From Metaphire vulgaris (Eukaryota > Annelida > Clitellata > Crassiclitellata > Megascolecidae), in the NCBI GenBank assembly GCA_018105865.1, contig CM030845.1, forward strand, positions 14,793,038 to 14,857,037: 64,000 nt of DNA. Direction: 5' to 3'. The notes below the pieces were generated by a model. The model did no database searches, had not been told where the DNA came from, and saw only the letters and a list, made by a program, of their open reading frames with translations. The position numbers were made by a program, and so were the translations under genes. Positions 42,205-52,682 of the stretch are shown here, piece after piece (position 1 is the stretch's first letter; every line of letters begins with the position of its first letter).

Positions 42205-42770
42205 GTGATGGTGCAGAAAACTGAGAAACTTGCTTGTCATCATTTTATTGCAAGAAAACAAGCACAATATCTAAGGTTATTGAAGTCAAGGTTAACACAA
42301 CATGAAATAATACCGATAATCCTTCTTGATTTTGCTGAAAGCTACTCATTCATAGTTCAGGATGCAGCTCAAGGATTTCATTGGGACAACAGTCAATGCA
42401 CACTACATCCTTTTGTTGTGTATCACATTCACGATGACATACTGAAATGCACAAGCACAAGCCTGTGCATTGTCAGTAATGGAATGCATCATGATACAGT
42501 GGCTGTGCATATATTTCAGCTGAAAGTAATTACAATCAGTTACATAAAAGTCATGATGCCAGCTGTGACAAAAATTATTATTTTAGTGATGGTGCTGCAA
42601 GTCAATATAAAAATTACACAAACTTCAGCAACCTAATGATGCACTGTGAAAACTTTGGCATAGCTGCGGAATGGTACTTTTTTGCCACATCCCATGGGAA
42701 AAGTTCTTGTGATGCCATAGGAGGCACAGTGAAACATAAAGTTTCATGAGCAAGTCTACAGGCCATCACT
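42205..42770 (+). pseudogene. Transposase-like protein with D..D..D spacing, frameshifted
   Basis: Reads KLACHHFIARKQAQYLRLLK, then ILLDFAESYSFIVQD, HWDNSQCTLHPFVVYH, and after a shift near 42510 YYFSDGAASQYKN, EWYFFATSHGKSSCDAIGGT. Acidic residues in LLDFAE (42328), FSDGAA (42588) and SCDAIGG (42711) are spaced like an RNase H-fold catalytic triad. I recall related abundant uncharacterised proteins in invertebrates. DDE-transposase function is inference. A stop follows at about 42749. Confidence 0.6.
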
Positions 42771-42962
42771 ACAGGTTTTATTCTTTAACCTAGTGATTTG
42801 AGCCAGTGATGCCTGCAGAACATTACAGGCATCAAGTTTACGTGGGTGAGCCAGGAAGAAATTAAAGTGAATGGCCATGAACTTCATGACAGATTTCTCA
42901 AATCAAAGCTCCAAAGATTCCTGGAATCGTGCATTCATTCCTTGTGCCAGAGGACTACAAAT

Positions 42963-43501
42963 TACCGTATTATCTCGGGTATAATACTCACCTATGTATA
43001 ATACACACCCTTAGTTTCTAGAGTTACCATAATGTAAAAGTGTTAATACCTATGTATAATACGCACTCAAAATTCCCTATGGGAACCTCTATTAATTAAC
43101 TTGGATAATCACAATTGTTTTTCAAATTCTGCTTAAAATTGGAAGAGTAGACAGTTTCCCCCGCTGGCGGCCGTCATTATGCCATAAAACAATAAGCCTA
43201 CATCATTTTTTAAGGGATCTATGACAGAATCTATTGAGTAAGCTAGACAATCACAATTTTCTGAAAAATTCTTTTTGAAAATTGATGTGCAACCAAAGTT
43301 TTTCTTCACCACCAACTGTGTAGGTAAAAACCCATATAACGTGCATGTTATATGCATATAAATACAGCTAAATTAAAATTATGTATCTTATGTACATAAA
43401 ATTGTATGTACATAAAATTTATTTCTATATATAATAAGCACCCACCTTTTTGGCAATTTTTTAAGGGAAAAAGTGCATCTTATACGCGAGATAATATGAT
43501 A
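42963..43501. mobile_element. 539-bp TA-flanked element (CCGTATTATCTCG tips)
   Basis: Left TACCGTATTATCTCGGGTAT; inverted right end TATCATATTATCTCGCGTAT. It interrupts the transposase-like gene (TTN, then SRISHYV sense). Internal TATGTATAATACRCAC motifs repeat. Same broad family as 32181, 37371 and 39160. Confidence 0.82.
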
Positions 43502-43733
43502 GCAGAATTTCTCATTATGTTTCTGGCAGCAGCCATGACAACTATGCTTCAAAACCATCTTTGCTGAATCCTGGTAGCTATGTTGGCTGTCTTTATGATG
43601 GACTTCAGCGGAATGGATCAGTTCGTTCTGTGTCAGAAGGGCATGATGACTATGGGGTTGTATTCACGATTCCATATGGCCCTTCACGATCCTACCAATG
43701 GCCTCGTCAGGAGGACATCTGATGAGTGCCACA
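43502..43733 (+). pseudogene. C-terminal part of the same transposase-like protein
   Basis: After the TA-flanked insertion the sense continues as NPGSYVGCLYDGLQRNGSVR, then DDYGVVFTIPYGPSRSYQWP and stops at EDI. The GxYVxCxYD...W-type segment looks like a small SH3/Tudor-like C-terminal module. Placement right after the insertion supports one original gene. Confidence 0.55.
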
Positions 43734-43810
43734 AACCCATGTATTATATAAAATATCAGCACCATAAACAACCACTGGACGATCATACCAGATACCAGCA
43801 GAGGATTTAA

Positions 43811-44194
43811 CAGCTGTGGACAGCATTTATCAGGGTTGCAAATAGAACATGATCACTGATCAGTGCTAATGTGGCTTCCATTCTCCAGCTGTGTTAATTT
43901 CAGGACTGAGGTTTTTTCTAAAACAAACTTGTCATCACAACATGGTTCATGAAAGCTGTAAATTTCCCTATACAGATCAATTTGTTAGCCCTAAGTTAAC
44001 AATATATAAACCAAATATCATATGGTTGTTGTAATTTTACAACTTTTGCTTTGCTAATAGAAGCATTTGCACTAATTAATCTTTGAATAATTGGGTTTTA
44101 ATTAATTACGAAATTTCAAAAAAAGTCATAACTTTAAAAATTAATTTAAAATCTTAAAGAAAAAGTACCATCACAGATTTTGCATATATCATAG
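43811..44194. other. AT-rich 3' part of the 5.45-kb element
   Basis: No coding sense; leads into the right TIR. Confidence 0.5.
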
Positions 44195-44541
44195 CTTGGA
44201 ATGTGCTCTACTTTGTGACACCTTTAATTTTAAGCTACAACTTGTCCCACATGACCATTTTCACACTCAATGCCACGTCGCCAGAGGCCTTTTGACACAT
44301 TTTTAGACCCTGTAGAAATTCAGGGATTAGCAATATGGGAAATCTGTTTGCAATGAGAGAAAATATAGCTACTGGACAGTTTACAGAATAAAAGTTACAA
44401 CTCTAAAATAAAGAGAAAGGTTCCCTATTAAGAGCTAAACATTGGATATCAGGAAAGGTGCAATTTTTTTCTTCCATTTTTGTGACTGTGCAGTGGGAAC
44501 ACTTTTTCCAAAAGACAAAGTCTTACTCTTGTTTTATACAG

Positions 44542-44870
44542 AGGCGTCATTTGGGATGGCTGAGGGGGCCGTGGCCCCCCCCAAGGAAATGAAAATATTA
44601 ATTTATAATGTATTAATGTGCAACAAAAAACAAAAACAGGGACATCATTTGCGTTTGGGGGGGGCAAAAAAAGGGCAGTAGCCCCTAAAGCCCTAAAGGA
44701 GTGCTTGATGCCGAGAGTAACCTGAAGTAATTAATCGTAAAAAGGGCCGACAAGCAAAAAAAAAGGTCGTCAACTTTTTTGGAAACTCGTCAAGTCGAAA
44801 AATTTTAAAAAATTTAAAATTTGTAAAAAAATTGAAAAGAAAAATTTTAAAAAGTCCAGAAAGTTTCAGC
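44542..44870. mobile_element. MITE(s) of the CAGRGGCGTCATTT family, right end lost
   Basis: CAGAGGCGTCATTTGGGATG starts at 44540-44545 in the right TIR of the large element; a second start, CAGGGACATCATTTGCG, lies at about 44637, suggesting one inside the other. The later part (GAGTGCTTGATGCCGAG, CCGACAAGC-A(9)-GGTCGTCAAC) matches 56326-56632. The expected AAATGACG right tip is missing, as is part of the host TIR. Confidence 0.72.
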
Positions 44871-45246
44871 CCCCTAGCTATGATATTTCTGAAGTTATAG
44901 AGGTCTGAAGTTGTGAAACGCCAAAAATCGGCCCACCCTAGGTACTATAAAAGTTGAATATCTCAAAAACTACTCAAGAGAGCAGGCTAAAATTTTACAA
45001 TCTTTCAGATGGATGTTTGGGGAACATTTGTGGTAAATTTCATAATTTTTGAGATGGTTGAGCTGGAGCCATTGTTTGAATTGACACTGAATGACTATAG
45101 TATAGCACTTCATTTTGAGATTAAACTAATAGGAATAATGAGCTAATTCAGTGCTTCTTTTGAAAGCGCTATAGAAATTAACGAGATTTTACTTTACTTT
45201 GTATTTAACAATAGTAATAAGCAGGTGTCCATTCATGCTTTGGGGC

Positions 45247-45400
45247 AGAAGATGGCAGAGTGGGTTACATGCTGGAGCGTCAGGCTGATGGAGCGGGTTC
45301 AAGCCCCGTTAGTGCCCCTAGTGGCTTCCACACAGGCAGTAATGCCTTCTAAGCCACTTTAAATCATGCTAAATACCGGTAAGCTTAAGCTACTTGGAGC
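45247..45400 (+). mobile_element. tRNA-derived SINE sharing its 3' end with a LINE
   Basis: A-box-like GATGGCAGAGTGGGTTAC (45252) and B-box-like GAGCGGGTTCAAGCCCCG give a pol III promoter layout. The 3' part GTGGCTTCCACACAGGCAGT...TAAGCCACTTTAAATCATG parallels the LINE end at 54865-54915 (GTGGTTTTCACACAGGCTTA...AAACCACTTAAAATCAC). Sharing a 3' end lets a SINE use LINE reverse transcriptase. Confidence 0.78.
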
Positions 45401-45419
45401 CAATCAATATAATATTGCT

Positions 45420-46010
45420 ATCTGTAGTTTAGGCATCAGATGATGATTAGAGTGTTATACAAAATTCTAAAAATTGAATGCATTAATTGTCATCAATATT
45501 GTGATAGCCGTGAGTTATTGCAGCAGATTATAGTTAATATATTATGCTGCATATGGGTATCTTTATGATGCATCTATTTTTTAGACTGGCTGGCAAGGCG
45601 ACACCTATAGAAACTACTGAGCGCAAGAGTTTGAACTGAACAAAACTGGCTTTTATCTGAATGTATGCCCTGGCAGACAAGTGTGACTTATTCGAGTTTG
45701 AATCATTCCAATGGTCTTCAGTCAATAAATTGCAATCAAGGAGGTCGGGTGAAGATGTCAAACAAATAGACAAATGATTTCATTTAAACTTGAATACTTT
45801 TATCATCAGTCGGACTTGCTATTAATCCTTTGTATAATCGAAAATGTTCACTTTATATCTGCTTCAAATCTGTCACCTTGGTTAAAAAACATATCCTTCT
45901 TGTAATAGAATTTGCTTGTTTACCGGTAATTCACTCTGTAAATGTTGCAACATATATACTCTTTGCTTGTGAGTGTTTAACATTATTGAGTATACTATAA
46001 TATTATCCAG
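45420..46010. other. No recognisable feature
   Basis: AT-rich; a 79-codon antisense frame has no recognised features. Confidence 0.5.
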
Positions 46011-46017
46011 TTATCAA

Positions 46018-46132
46018 TAGAGCTGTGCCGAATTCCGGCTCTGCAAAGCTGAAATCCAGCCATTTTCACAAATCCAGCTACGGCTCTGGCCAAATTCTGG
46101 CTGAATTTTGGCCAGATTTGTACAGTCTACAC
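46018..46132. mobile_element. hAT (Ac-like) left end with TCTGGCYAAATTCTGGC array
   Basis: Tip TAGAGCTGTGCCGAATTC followed by CCAGCTACGGCTCTGGCC and repeated TTCTGGCTGAATTTTGGCC words. Truncated by, or joined to, the next hAT end at 46133. Confidence 0.6.
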
Positions 46133-46240
46133 CAGTGTTTCTCAAACTGTGTGCCGCGGCACACTAGTGTGCCGCGCGAGATTATCAGATGTGCCATGGG
46201 ATTTGTTGGAAATGTTATTAAATTTAAAATGTCAATGTTT
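46133..46240. mobile_element. hAT-Charlie-like left end
   Basis: CAGTGTTTCTCAAACTGTGT then GCCGCGGCACACTAGTGTGCCGCG, a dyad-rich subterminal region typical of hAT-Charlie-like elements. No right end nearby. Confidence 0.65.
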
Positions 46241-46606
46241 TAAATGTCTCAGATCAATGACTGTGCTTCAACACTCTATCTTGTACGCATAGCCAGTGAG
46301 GGTCGTCTGATGAAGAATCTAGAGTCTTGATAATTCGCCCCGGGACCTGGTAGGCTGGAGGTCGGGAAGCGCAGCATCGCATGCAAAGCCCCTTGGTATA
46401 CGAGACGATGCGCTGGTATGAAAAGGGCGGTTGTGACTTCGCAGTTAAAACTACATGGGGCCAAGTACGCCTAAGCCATTAATTATAAGATACTACAACC
46501 CCTGCCTGGTGTCTGGTTTGTGGCACCTAAGGGGGTCATATCTGTAGAGCGGCTGTGTACCGGCAGAGAGGACTTGCATCTGTTCTGTTAGTTAGTTAGT
46601 TAGAAT
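46241..46606 (+). mobile_element. Unclassified element ending in (GTTA)n
   Basis: GC-balanced, unlike its surroundings, and closed by GTTAGTTAGTTAGTTAG (46587-46606), a tail type that LINEs and SINEs carry here. No A/B box pair convincing to me and no coding sense. Could be a SINE or a LINE 3' UTR from a family not otherwise present. Confidence 0.4.
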
Positions 46607-46890
46607 AAGTCAACCTAATTATTAATAATAACAATCAAGCTGCAATTAGTGCTGTTATGGTTAACCGAACCGAAACCATGGTTTTTCGATTAAAACCGAA
46701 CCGAAACCACAGTTTTGACCATGCAAATTTGGACGGTTATTTTCTGTAGAGAATAGCAAATACAATGCATGATTATGCACGACTTTAAGTCACCTTCTCT
46801 TCTCAGTTAATGCAATAATTGCCAATAAGTGCTACATAAAAGTAAATCTACATAAAATTTACATCACTTTCTCATAGGCAGTGCTGATCA

Positions 46891-47784
46891 ATCATCAATC
46901 AATCAATAAACTTCTATGGTGCCACTATCATAATTCCCAGGGCATCAGCCGATGGCGCACCAAATCCAAATAGAATTAGAGCCAGGTCAATCCGGAAGAT
47001 CAGTCAGAACATCGGGGGCAATCTAAGGGGGATAAGCCAAGTCAAACAGGTATGTTTTAAGACCAGATCTAAAAGATGATAAATTGTTTAACGAAGTGAT
47101 ATTGGTAATGAATTCCAAAGCTTAGGGTCACATACTGAGAAACAACTAGTGCCAATGACGGTGCAAGAATAAGGAACAACAATAACTGCCGAATACCTAG
47201 TGGATTGAGTAGTAGGTCGAGAGATTAGTCGCACCTTAAGGTAATAGGGTTCATTATATAATATGGTTTTAAATACTAAAAGACAAATTTTATAATTAAT
47301 TTGGTATTTGATAGGAAGCCAATGTAGGGCCTGTCTAGCTGGAGTTATATGTTCAAATCTTGAAGTTTTGGATATGACTCTAACTAAGGAATTTTGTACT
47401 CTTGAGTTTCTGCATATTTGAATTTGTGATGCCGAAAAGCAGGGAATTGCAATAATCGAGGCGACTAGATACCAATGCATTGGCTAACTTAATAAGAACA
47501 GGCTTAGGGAGGAGATGTCTGATGCGATAGATGTCCTGAATATGATAATGAGAAATTTTGCAGACTGAATTTATGTGACTAGTAAAAGAGAGGGAAGAGC
47601 CAAATATCACACCAAGGTTGCGAGCAGAAGCACTTCTAGGGAAAACAGTGGAATCTCCTAATACTACAGATTTCATATATTCAAATTTGGTCAATTGAGC
47701 TGGAGTACCTAATAGCAAGAACTCAGTTTTTGATGACTCATCATAGACATGACACAAAAGCGACGCTTTCTCTATTTTTAACAC
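46891..47784 (-). mobile_element. L2/CR1-like LINE 3' part (antisense) with (CAAT)n tail
   Basis: Tail (ATCA/CAAT)n at 46891-46906, UTR AAACTTCTATGGTGCCAC and GATGGCGCACCAAATCC, then RT C-terminus. Inserted in the hAT element above. 5' truncated at about 47784. Confidence 0.88.
47088..47784 (-). pseudogene. LINE RT C-terminal domain (antisense, one frameshift)
   Basis: 47380-47784 reads SSKTEFLLLGTPAQL, then ARNLGVIFGSSLSFTSHINS, SSRLDYCNSLLFGI; 47088-47480 continues QNSLVRVISKTSRF, ITPARQALHWLPI and DPKLWNSLPISLR. The phase change lies near 47390-47400. The YADD motif is upstream and absent. Closely parallels the copy at 52683. Confidence 0.88.
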
Positions 47785-47846
47785 TTAAAAGCTGTGCATT
47801 CTACTGATGTTCGAAAACCCGAAACCGTAACAGCTCTAGTTGCAAT

Positions 47847-48209
47847 AGCAGCATTCTAGATAGAGCATTACGAAATTAACCAGGCTTACAGTTGCTTTAG
47901 TAATAAGAAAGAGGGACTCCTGGCCAATTGACGAAACATCGGGTGAGCTTTTCATAATCGTCTTGATGCGGTAAACTGGAAGCTGACAAGTACCAACGGT
48001 CCTCCTTTCACCCATTTGTCTTTATGGTTAAGCAATTATAAGCAATTTATTGGATGATAGATGCTACAGTCTAATAGAAGTCTCAAATTATTGTAGACTC
48101 TTGATCATCGAATTTTAATTTAAGCAATTTGACATTTTTACTCGAATTTATTCGAACCAGTGTTGCCGCACAATAACAGGAAATACAAAATCTAATTTTC
48201 TAGTCAAGT
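47847..48209. other. No recognisable feature
   Basis: Spacer before a perfect palindrome; nothing supported. Confidence 0.45.
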
Positions 48210-48241
48210 CCACGGATTTCTATTTAAATAGAAATCCGTGG
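48210..48241. repeat. Perfect 32-bp palindrome
   Basis: CCACGGATTTCTATTT joined directly to its reverse complement; GTCAAGTC flanks on both sides. Confidence 0.95.
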
Positions 48242-48640
48242 TCAAGTCAACAATCTCGTAAATTTATACAGCGCTTTAATTTTAAATTGACGGTCTTCTT
48301 CTTGCTCTTCTTCTTCATCTTCCTCTTTCTTCTTGGAGCATAGGCCACAACTTCCACAAGCAAGATCCTTCCATTTCACTCGATCAGCTAACAGGTGTTT
48401 TAGTTCACTCCAGGAGTATCCAGTGTTGGGCATTCAGGGTATCATCAATTTTAATTCACCCGTTTTCTCATATTCAGTTGCCTCTTGACATCATATCTAG
48501 TCGTATGATTATTATTGATTATACACTAGAGTTTTGTGAAAAACAAATTCAAATTCTACAAAACACTAGAGATCAAAATTCCTTGTTATGGTCATATCCA
48601 AAACTTAGATTCACACATATAACTCCAGACAAGACAGTCC
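48242..48640 (-). mobile_element. LINE-like 3' fragment (antisense), tentative
   Basis: ATTTATACAGCGCTTTAATT resembles an antisense LINE 3' motif. A Glu/Lys-rich antisense frame (KKKEEDEEEEQEEDRQ) with Cys pairs follows. CACTCGATCAGCTAACAGGTGTTTTAG recurs at 49137-49160, and CATATCTAGTCG/ACATCAT parts are partly shared. Family unclear. Confidence 0.45.
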
Positions 48641-48869
48641 CTCTGTAGAGGTGGGTCGATTAATCGAAATAATTATAAAAATTGTCTTTTTTGGTAAAAA
48701 CCGAAATATAATCGAACGATTATTAAATAAATCGAAATAATCGATAATCGTCGAAAAATATTCGAAATCGCGATTATTTTTCGATTATTCCTTTCATTAT
48801 ATTATTCAATATTTCTTCAAAGAAAGATCAATTTACTAGTTGATTATCAGATTTTCATTGAAAATGGAT

Positions 48870-49085
48870 TCAACTGCGTATAAAGACAGGCAAAACTTCT
48901 GGATTTATCATCTTTCGATCTGGTCTGGCTTACCTGGTTTAATGTACAAACTCCCCGCTCAATTGCCACCCTGGTTCTGTCAACTTGTGGAATTACTCAT
49001 CTCTGACAGACGGTTCTTAGTTCACTTTGGAGATGTCAGCTCCTGGAGACGATGCCCTGGGGTCTAACACAGTGTTCAGTTCTAG
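48870..49085 (+). pseudogene. Jockey-like LINE RT fragment
   Basis: In mixed phases: DLVW..GLMYKLP, then PPWFCQLVELLISDRRFLVHFG, DVSSW.R, and GLTQ.SVLAP-like sense ending near 49085. This is the region between RT motifs A and B of Jockey-type LINEs, resembling 9600-9822 antisense. Followed by a (TTGA)n tail (49110-49130). Confidence 0.65.
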
Positions 49086-49136
49086 GCTCTAGCACCTTTT
49101 ATTCAATTTGATTGATTGATTGATTGATTGACTTCA

Positions 49137-49780
49137 CTCGATCAGCTAACAGGTGTTTTAGTACGCTGACGATATCCAGTCTTGCCACCCAGGCTCGACA
49201 TCAATTTTATTGAAGACCAGTTTTTCTCATTGTTGCCTCTTGACATCATCAGGAAAATCTGATTAACATTTATTATAGGATTGTAGGATTGTGAATTTTT
49301 TTGTTCTACAAAATCACTAGTTATCAAAAGTTGTGAATGGCTACTAAAAGGCTGATAAGCAAAAATAACCTTATAGAGACTTAAAATCTGACTGTAAAAA
49401 GTCATATCGATTAAAAGAAATCGTAATATTTCTCCATTTGGGGCAGGCGCGATTTTGGAAAAGGCCCAAATCAGAAAATTTCGAGGCCTCTTATTAAATA
49501 AAATTAAAATTTTGATAATCGAAAAAAAAATAATCAAATCGCGAGGACCGCAGAATATTTCCTAGTTATATTAAATCCCAAAATTGTCGACAAAGAAAAA
49601 ACGTCATCGCCAATTATCAGAATTTCCTAGCTTGAAAAAATCCTAAAATTGTCGACAAAAAAAGGTCACCAGATTTCTGGCCCCTTCTGTAGTAGCTATC
49701 TAGCTTTCTAGCTCTCCCAGAATTCGATGGGGGCCCCCCAAATGATGGAGGCCTAATGAATGGCCCTCTTTGGCCCTCAG
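49137..49780. other. Mixed repeat remnants
   Basis: A copy of the 48368-48400 sequence, two GTCGACAAARAAAAA(C/G)GTCAYC modules (about 49587 and 49650), and AT-rich filler. Frames here are not convincing. Confidence 0.45.
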
Positions 49781-49787
49781 TGATGTT

Positions 49788-50150
49788 CAATTTGCCTGAC
49801 CTGGTTCTGGATAACTTGTGAATTACTCATCTCTGATAGGACAAGGTTCTTAACCCCACTTGAGGATATGACGAGGATCGACCTCCAAGGGAGACAAGGA
49901 CAGGAAACCCCCTAACAAGGACCACAGTGTTGAGTTCTAGGATAAGGACCAAGGACAATTCCAACCTCTGTCAGACAAAAAGTCAGAAAGGAAAAACCAA
50001 ACACAATTTCATTTCGAATCACAAATTAGAAAAGTTTGGAAACGCTTAAAACATAATCTTGCCACCCAGGCTGCTGCATTTCAAATGAGATTGAAGACCA
50101 GGGTTATTTCTAAGAAATTGTCAAGTTTAATAATAATAAAAATCTGGGGT

Positions 50151-50191
<41 letters not shown>

Positions 50192-50789
50192 TATAAAAAT
50201 AATAATAATAATAATAATAATCTCTAATAATAATAATAATAAAGCAAAAAACCTTATAATACTAATAATAATAATAATAATAATAAAAATAATCATATCC
50301 GAGGATAAAAGTTAATAATAATAATCTCCATTTGAAAAAGTGTTTCCAGCAGGCTGATCAGTCATGCCCAGGTGAGGTCTAATTATGAGACCACTTTGCA
50401 GCACTTCGCAACAACTGGAATTTTGACAAACAAAGAATTCTGTAAAGAATCAACTGGTATTATAATGGAAACAATGAATAAACATTTAGAGTAACCCAAA
50501 ATCAAGTATGTAGTCAAAATATAAATCCACATACAAAACCTCAGAACATAATTATGAGGACAATTGAAAATGGTATACAAGTAATTTGGTCCTTATAAAA
50601 CTTTTCAAGGACTAAGCAAAACCAGGACAAGGACCATCTGATTGGATAAGGACGAGGACCGAAACCTCTAGTACGAGGATATCTAGCTTTCTAACTCCCC
50701 AGAATTCTAGACAAGGACAAGGAAAATTGGTCCTTAAATGAGTCCTGGAGGACAAGGACCAGACAAGGATTAACATCACTGGCCCCTCT
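49788..50789. mobile_element. Array-bearing element (CAGTGATGTT ends, ACAAGGACC arrays)
   Basis: CAGTGATGTTCAATTTGCC at the left and ...GGATTAACATCACTG at the right. Many AAGGACAAGGACC/GACGAGGA words near 49865-49960 and 50610-50780, which is the 53011 family on the opposite strand. Flanks are similar (TTGGCCCT, GCCCCTCT) but not a clean TSD. An (AAT)n block lies in the centre. Confidence 0.7.
50143..50325. repeat. (AAT)n microsatellite cluster
   Basis: Several AAT/TAA runs interrupted by short unique text; Ile/Asn homopolymer frames across it are artefacts. Confidence 0.95.
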
Positions 50790-51138
50790 GAATGGGCCTG
50801 TTTGAGGGTGTTCAGGGCTAATCAATATGCATTCTGTATGCATACCATTGTCACATTACCAAATTTTAGGGGGTGTCAACCTCAAAATGGGGTGTTGGGG
50901 ATGTTGGGGTGTAGAAATATCCCTGTTGAAGACCAACTGAACATCGATACACAGAGGATTGCCGAATACTGTAAAATATGGCGGGAAAGCCAGTTTCTAA
51001 AGGTACTGTGAAATAATCGAAATCGAAATCGCGATTATATAAAAAACCGTAATCGTAATCGTAATCGTAATCGTGAAAAATAATCGAAAATAATCGTAAT
51101 CGTAATCGGAAAAAATAATCGTAATCGACCCAGCTCTA

Positions 51139-51969
51139 ATCTTCTGCCACCTACCAGAGCTTTTGTGACGTCAGTTTTTTGGAGGGGTGCTGTTTTAAGC
51201 CAAATAGTGGACCCTCGCCTCCATTTTTTTTAAATTTGCACGGATGGTTAGAAAGAGGATTGAAAATCCTAAACAAAGGTGTATTATGTATAGTGTATAC
51301 CTCATCTTTTTATCTCTCCCATATCCCGGGATATAGAGAATTGTAAAAGATAAAAGCTTTTTTCAAAACTGATCCAATCGACAATCTATCATTCAAAGGG
51401 GCTCGAGGTAGAGAGATCATATCTTAGCCAAATATGGTCCTATTTTCAAAATGTTTGATTTATTTTGTTCCAAATACATTCCCCTATAACTTTGCCGCTA
51501 ACCAAAGATAAGTTACCGCTCAAAAATTTTATCTGTACAGCTTTGAACAAGAAAATATTTTTGAGGGGGTGCTGTTTTAGGCCTGATAGTGAACCCTCAC
51601 CCCCAATTTTTTAAAATTTTGCACGGATGGTTAGAAAGAGAATTTAAAATGCTAAACAGTGGTGTATACCTTATCTTCTTTGCTTTCAAATAACCCGATC
51701 AATTGCAATTTGGAAAAAATCAATTTTACGTGAAAATACGCAAAAACGCTAGGGTTGAGGGAGGTCTCCAAAATGTTTTCTTAGGGTTTAAAGAGTACAT
51801 CCAACACAATAAATTCCAATTTGCAGTACATTCATAACTTAACTGAAGCTCGTATAGTGATCAATAATATAACTTACGGAACAAATTTGGCAACATTACA
51901 ACTGTCAACATAGGCAAAGAACATCATATACCACTGCGTCACAAAAGCTCTGGTAGGTGACAGAAGATA
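51139..51969. repeat. ~370-bp tandem repeat, locus 3, bounded by 32-bp inverted repeats
   Basis: Inverted ends 51139-51170 and 51938-51969 differ at one position (CTTCTGYCACCTACCAGAGC core). Inside are two units marked by GCACGGATGGTTAGAAAGAG (51238, 51619), about 380 bp apart, in locus-1 orientation. The TIR suggests this repeat can be part of a mobile element, although loci 1 and 2 lack these ends. Confidence 0.78.
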
Positions 51970-52256
51970 TTAAGTCTCAACAGTTATATTTTGCATATGA
52001 GTTATATAGTGCCATACACAACTTTTGATAACTAGTGCTTTGTAGAATTTGAAAAAAAGTTTTTTCACTCCACCCTATTATATACAGCATTCCAATGTTG
52101 TCACTGCTGCTTTTAGGCCTACTGAAACCAGTGTTTCTTAGCGTTTTTGTTACCACGGTTCGTTTCAGTGAAAACGGCGTTTCCTAGCCATTTTCAGCAC
52201 GTGTACGGTGTTAGAGTACATTTTTGCTTTCAGCTCGGCACACATAGACATATGCT
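51970..52256. other. No recognisable feature
   Basis: Spacer; a CATAACTTTTGATAACTAG-like segment near 52020 is weakly shared with 49310-49330. Confidence 0.4.
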
Positions 52257-52682
52257 AGATTCTAATCTAATCTAATCTTAAATTTCTATAGCGCCACTTT
52301 CATAATGCACAGGAGCATCAACCGATGGCACACCAAATCCAAATCACTAAAGATCCAGGTCAAATCCAGGGTATCCGGCTGAACAAACGGGAAACAGTCT
52401 ATGGTGGATAAGCCCGGTCAAAAAGATGGATCTTTAATCTTGCTCTAAAAATTTGCAATGAATCTGCAATGCGAACATGCTGAGGCAATGAGTTCCAGAG
52501 TTTTGGGGCGGCCACTGAGAAAGCACGAGAACCAAGAACTGTCCGAGTATGGGAGATGGAGAGAACTATTGCAGACGAGGATTTGGTCGAGTATTTGTTT
52601 GCTTGTACAGAAAGTTTTGAAAGAAGGTAACTGGGTTCCTTGTAGTAAAGTGTTTTGTATACCTAAAGGCAGATTTTAAAGT

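Larger units (their letters stand above)
39648..45100 (+). mobile_element. 5.45-kb element with ~0.6-kb TIRs and TA target, unnamed family
   Basis: Tips CAGAGTCATTCCGTGTCAAT and inverted CTATAGTCATTCAGTGTCAA; TA at 39646-39647 and 45101-45102. The arms run to about 40800 on the left (excluding a 500-bp MITE) and back to about 44195 on the right, sharing blocks such as GGTACTATAAAAGTTGAATATC and TGTCCCACATGACC. The interior carries a decayed protein. Later insertions: 40268, 41694, 42963 and 44542. It sits in the 3' UTR of the LINE at 38495. Confidence 0.86.
46647..47838. mobile_element. hAT (Ac-like) element with CCGAAACCGAACC arrays, split by a LINE
   Basis: Ends TAGTGCTGTTATGG and inverted CCGTAACAGCTCTA; flanks GCTGCAAT and GTTGCAAT match 7 of 8. 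The non-LINE parts (46647-46890, 47785-47838) are the reverse of 10582-11013, including TTTGGACGGTTATTTTCTGT. Arrays ACCGAAACC sit near the left end. Confidence 0.85.
48646..51138. mobile_element. hAT (Ac-like) element with AATCGATTATCG arrays, heavily invaded
   Basis: Ends TAGAGGTGGGTCGATTAA and inverted GTAATCGACCCAGCTCTA. Flanks TCCCTCTG and ATCTTCTG match only 5 of 8. Left arrays (AATCGAAATAATCGAT) and right arrays (AATCGTAATCGTAATCG) occupy 48655-48790 and 51005-51130. Between them are LINE pieces, another array-bearing element and microsatellites. Confidence 0.72.

Noticed and set aside
45252..45325. tRNA gene
   Set aside because: A and B boxes fit, but the acceptor and anticodon stems do not pair properly and the sequence continues into a LINE-like 3' end, so it is a SINE.
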